A stretch of DNA of 64,000 bases. It comes from Ephydatia muelleri. Its lineage: Eukaryota > Porifera > Demospongiae > Spongillida > Spongillidae. A model generated the notes under the pieces. That model ran no database searches. It worked only from the letters and a program-made list of their open reading frames with translations, and was not told the DNA's origin. Below, in pieces: positions 60,628-64,000 of this stretch. The position numbers were made by a program, and so were the translations under genes. The number at the start of each line of letters is the position of its first letter. Position 1 is the first letter of the stretch. The DNA is taken from positions 186,001 through 250,000 of the forward strand of contig JABACO010000047.1 in NCBI GenBank assembly GCA_013339895.1, read 5' to 3'.

Positions 60628-61470
60628 ATACTCATCACTTTCGGGAAGAAATTATCGTGCAATTAAATCACAGGTTAATTAAATTAATTAACATGAATAT
60701 GGACAAAAAGTTAATTTTTCGGAAACCTGAACTGATAGGAATTCGCAAATTGAAGAATAAATATTTTTTCCCGCTGCGGGGTCTAGAGATGTTAACGTCT
60801 AACATTTACGTTCATTTTCGTCGCGCTTGCGCATGCGCAGAACGTACCCTGTGCGCGTTTGCCGCCACTCTTCCACGGGGGGATTCAATTATTAACGGGT
60901 ACACGAAATCGCACCAACCAAAATCACGTGAATGCGCGGGACAGCAATAAATTTTAATAACCTACTACAAACTGTCACGTGATGAACCTGCAAAGAGCAG
61001 ATCCACCCACAGTACTCTGCCACTCCCAAACAAGAGACAGCGCATCACTTTTTGCAGCGCTCTACCTTCAGAACACGTAGCAACTGAAACGAGCGCCATC
61101 ATGAAACAACGCGTGTTTTCCTGTGTCGCCGTTAGAGAAACTTTACCACTCCAATTTAAACCTGATAGCCGTCATACATTAGTCCATCGTGCGATCGTAC
61201 CTCGTTGCATATATGCAGGGCGTGTCAAGCTGCGTATATAATCTATGATAACAAACCAGTGCGCTTCCATAAGAGAACACGTCCGATCAGATATTCCACG
61301 AGGAGGGCGATTCATTTCGGAACTACATGATGGTGGTGCCTCACGGTCAATTGGGGGTGAGTACTAACTCGCACGTACACAAGAGACCACACTAACGTAA
61401 AGTAGCAGTGGGTATAGCTAGGTAATTTTCAAGAGCATGTAACTGGGGTAATGCATCATCTTATAATCGT
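60628..61470. other. Unique DNA with promoter-like GC-rich stretch
   Basis: Beyond the duplication. No firm gene. TTGCGCATGCGCAG at 60,827-60,840 is a palindromic NRF1-type motif in a CpG-rich stretch. A possible short first exon (ATG about 61,327, donor GTGAGT at about 61,357) cannot be followed. Confidence 0.35.
60827..60840. promoter_or_regulatory. NRF1-like palindromic motif
   Basis: TTGCGCATGCGCAG matches the GCGCATGCGC core recognised by NRF1 in animal CpG promoters. Which gene it would serve is unknown. Confidence 0.4.
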
Positions 61471-61524
61471 GTGTGTGTGTGTGTGTGTGTGTGTGTAAGT
61501 GTGTGTGTGTGTGTGTGTGTGTGT

Positions 61525-61587
<63 letters not shown>

Positions 61588-61590
61588 GTG
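61471..61590 (+). repeat. GT microsatellite
   Basis: Long GT tract interrupted twice by GTAAGT. Confidence 0.95.
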
Positions 61591-62394
61591 TGTAGTATGT
61601 TGTGTGTTGATGTGTCTACATGGTCCTTTTGGAATCAACTACTACAGTAGTTATGGTACCATTTTCTAAGCTAATCATTCCTTCCAAATAACTCCAGGCA
61701 ATAATTAAACTGTCAACATTTAGTGGAGAGCTTTCAGTGTAATCTTTACAAGACTTTAGTTCAGCAATTCAGTTTCAGTACTGTTTCTTGTGTCCTTACC
61801 TTCATGCATTCAGATTCTTTATTCTATCCGTCTTACTCTAGACACTAAAGTGTCAGCATTCTGTTCTATCTCTAACTCCAATCTTTAGAGTTTTATAAGT
61901 TCCAAACCCTTGTTTGTTCATCACAAGTAAATGTAGGGTGACTTTTTCACTGTATGCACATGTGTCCGTGTAGAGATGTTGTGTGTGCATGTTTATCGTG
62001 TGTATGACTTCATAAGCAAACAGTACATGAGTGCTTCTATTAGAATATAATTGACGAATGCAGGTACTGTTTCTTGTAAGCGTTTCAGCCATGCCTTTAC
62101 TTCTTCCTTCTAACCCAGGACACTAAGATGTCAGCATTCAGTGAAGAGCATTAAGTCTTTGTGCACAAGTAGTTGCTAACGTTTTGGCCTCATATTATGT
62201 GTAAAGTAGTTAGAGCTATTTGCTCTTTTGTGCTATGCAGAGATTGACTGTACATTTGCGCACATGTGTGAACATGTGTGTAATAGATCGTGTGAGCTTC
62301 TTTCAAAATAAACAGTCCTGTGAGTATTTGCCTTCATTGCCTGTATTGCTTCCCAATAGCCACCAGATGTTCAGACACTGTGTGTGAGTTTGTA

Positions 62395-62515
62395 GTTTTT
62401 GTAGGTGTGTGTTCGTGTGTGTGTGTTATAGCTTGTGTGAGTGTGTGTGTTATAGCTTGTGTGATTATGTGTGTGTGTGTGCGTGTGTGTGAGTGTGTGT
62501 GTGTGAGTGTAGGAT
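62395..62515 (+). repeat. GT-rich microsatellite
   Basis: Mixed GT, GA and TTATAG-interrupted tract. Confidence 0.9.
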
Positions 62516-62744
62516 TGTGTATGGTTTATTTCCATTTAACAGTCCAGTGGCTTTTTCTTGTTGCCTTGTTTTCATTGCCTTCAGATCTCTTAATACTTCC
62601 CAATACCTACCAGACACTAAATGTCAGCATTCTGTGACGAACATAAGTCCAATCTTTGAAGGTGTCAGTACAAAACCTTTGTTTGTCGTTTAGCTCACTG
62701 GGTTTCAATATTGCCATATGACTGTCTACTCTTATGTCAGGGTG

Positions 62745-63050
62745 AGTAGGATTGTGTATGTGTGTGTTGTAATGAGAAGTGTTTTTGTGTGTTTGTGTGT
62801 ATGTGTAGGGAACTGTGTGTGTGAGTGTTTGTGTGTGTTAGCTTGTGTGTGACTATGTGTGTGTGTGTTAGCTTTTGTGTGTGTGCGTGTGTGTGTTTGT
62901 GTGTGTGTGAGCTTTTGTGTGTGATTGTTGTATGTGTGAGTGTGTGTGTGTGAGCGCTTGTGCATTTGTGAGTGTGTGTGTGTTTGTGTTTGTTAGCTTG
63001 TGTGTGATGTGTATGTGTGTTAGCTTGTGTGATTGTGTGTGTGTGTGATT
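62745..63050 (+). repeat. GT-rich microsatellite
   Basis: GT tract with recurrent TTAGCTTGTGTG interruptions. Confidence 0.9.
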
Positions 63051-63605
63051 TCTTTCTGTTTAACAGTCCAGTGACTTTTTGTTGTTGTCCTGTGTTCATT
63101 GCCTTCAGATCTTTTGAAACTTTCCAAACCAGCAGTCACTACCATGTCAGCATTTAATGATAAACACTCAGTGTTGAATACCAAATCTTTGAAAGTGGTA
63201 GTATGAAATCCTTGTTAATCTTTTCCTTCACTGCATTCGATTTGTTTTTGAGTTAACATGCATGCCGTACTTGTATCCATTCAGTTACTTGTTAATGGGT
63301 GATCTGCTTATGTAGATGTGTGTAATTTCATTCAGCACCCAAGTATGTGGTTTGTAGGCATCAGACTTGTGTTACTGTGGAATCAGTGACATGTACAGTG
63401 TGCAAATCCTTTTAGATGTGCATATGCTATTGCATCACTTAAGCCTCTTCTTCTTTGTATTTAACACACCTTTCTTGTCTCTGTATGTTAGTGTACATTA
63501 GCATAGAATGCAGTTACGTATTAACCATATTGCATACATGTACATACATAAGGAAATTATCCTATGTTAAGTTGTAGTCCATAATTGTCGATGAGTCTCT
63601 GGTAC

Positions 63606-64000
63606 CTAGTAGTTACTGATGAAGTAGCATGCTGAATCATTGCTGGGTCCAGTGCACTCTTTCTTGTGCAATAACAGCCTGCAGTTGGTCAACAGTCTTT
63701 GGGTTGTGTGCATAGACCTTTCCTTGAGATAACCCCAGAGCCAAAAGTCCATTGGTGTCAGGTCAGGGCTGCGTGCTGGCCATTCTAATGGACCCCCTCG
63801 TCCAATCCACTTAGTGCCAAAAGTTTCATTCAGCCAATCTCTCACCCCTCTTAGGTAGTGCGCTGGTGCCCCATCTTGCTGATAGTACATGTGAGGAACA
63901 TCATCTTCAAATAAAACTTCGAAAATTGGCCACACAACTTCTTTTAGCATGTAGATATATTTCTCTCCTGTGACAGTTCCCCTGGTAAAGAAGTATGGTC
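63606..64000 (-). pseudogene. Tc1/mariner-type transposase, C-terminal part
   Basis: Minus-strand reading enters from beyond the window (GTVTGEKYIYMLKEVVWP) and contains the diagnostic YQQDGAPAHY (second catalytic Asp) and WPARSPDLTPMDFWLWG (third acidic region, here with Asp). After GYLKE the frame is lost by a one-base change near 63,722. The shifted frame continues VYAHNPKTVDQLQAVIA, typical of the family C-terminus, and then ends. It is therefore a decayed copy or one cut by the window edge. The 5' half and both terminal repeats are not visible. Confidence 0.85.

Larger units (their letters stand above)
61680..63230 (+). repeat. Large-unit degenerate tandem repeat with GT-rich spacers
   Basis: The block AACAGTCCAGTG … TTCATTGCCTTCAGATC … TGTCAGCATT recurs (clear copies at about 62,536 and 63,061, 525 bp apart; weaker ones near 61,700, 61,850, 62,120 and 62,310). 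Each clear block is followed by GT-rich microsatellite of variable length. Non-coding; open frames here are repeat artefacts. Confidence 0.7.

Noticed and set aside
62320..63099. Val/Cys-rich and Thr/His-rich open frames
   Set aside because: They are GT microsatellite translations without start context or conservation.
1..64000. CRISPR arrays, bacterial operons, phage or tRNA/rRNA genes
   Set aside because: No regularly spaced repeats, no prokaryotic gene structure, and no tRNA or rRNA sequence that I recognised; the window is eukaryotic.

Overview
This is eukaryotic DNA, most likely from a marine invertebrate. Genes are broken by short GT-AG introns, the DNA is AT-rich, and there are many transposon relics, microsatellites and TACATGTA palindromes. 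The gene types (ankyrin-repeat kinase, many ubiquitin-system genes, basic repeat proteins) make a demosponge such as Amphimedon my best guess, but this is inference.

The dominant structure is one ~8-11 kb segment present three times: unit A (1-10,731, forward), unit B (26,765-34,851, inverted) and unit C (50,489-60,627, forward). Each carries two related intronless genes. One is a short ubiquitin-like (Ubl) protein ending in a CaaX prenylation motif. The other is a Ubl-RBR ubiquitin-ligase-like protein, which also ends in a CaaX-type tail and keeps a diglycine at the end of its Ubl. The short gene is intact in A and C and has a stop in B. The Ubl-RBR gene is intact only in C. Units A and C also carry the 5' part of a ubiquitin-specific protease (USP) gene. 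The rest of that gene (43,863-45,876) sits beside C and is separated from it by a Ty3/gypsy element (46,258-50,306).

Between A and B lie three things. First is a spliced ankyrin / Ala-rich coiled-coil / protein kinase gene (10,810-18,357). Second is a retropepsin fragment. Third is a decayed multi-exon transposase-like gene on the minus strand (21,579-24,580). Between B and C is a ~9 kb inverted-repeat structure (34,852-43,855). Its interior holds several smaller fold-back elements and a gene for a 15-residue-repeat basic protein with a proline-rich tail. The right end (60,628-64,000) holds a GC-rich promoter-like stretch, GT-rich tandem repeats and a mariner-type transposase running off the window.

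A family of long fold-back elements with GGGACAGT ends and 4-bp AT-rich target duplications recurs across the window, especially beside the Ubl-RBR gene. Comparison of A, B and C gives direct empty-site evidence for several insertions. In function, the window reads as a rapidly duplicating ubiquitin-pathway locus (membrane-tethered Ubl, Ubl-linked ligase, deubiquitinase) being reshaped by transposons. The functional link between these genes is inference from proximity.
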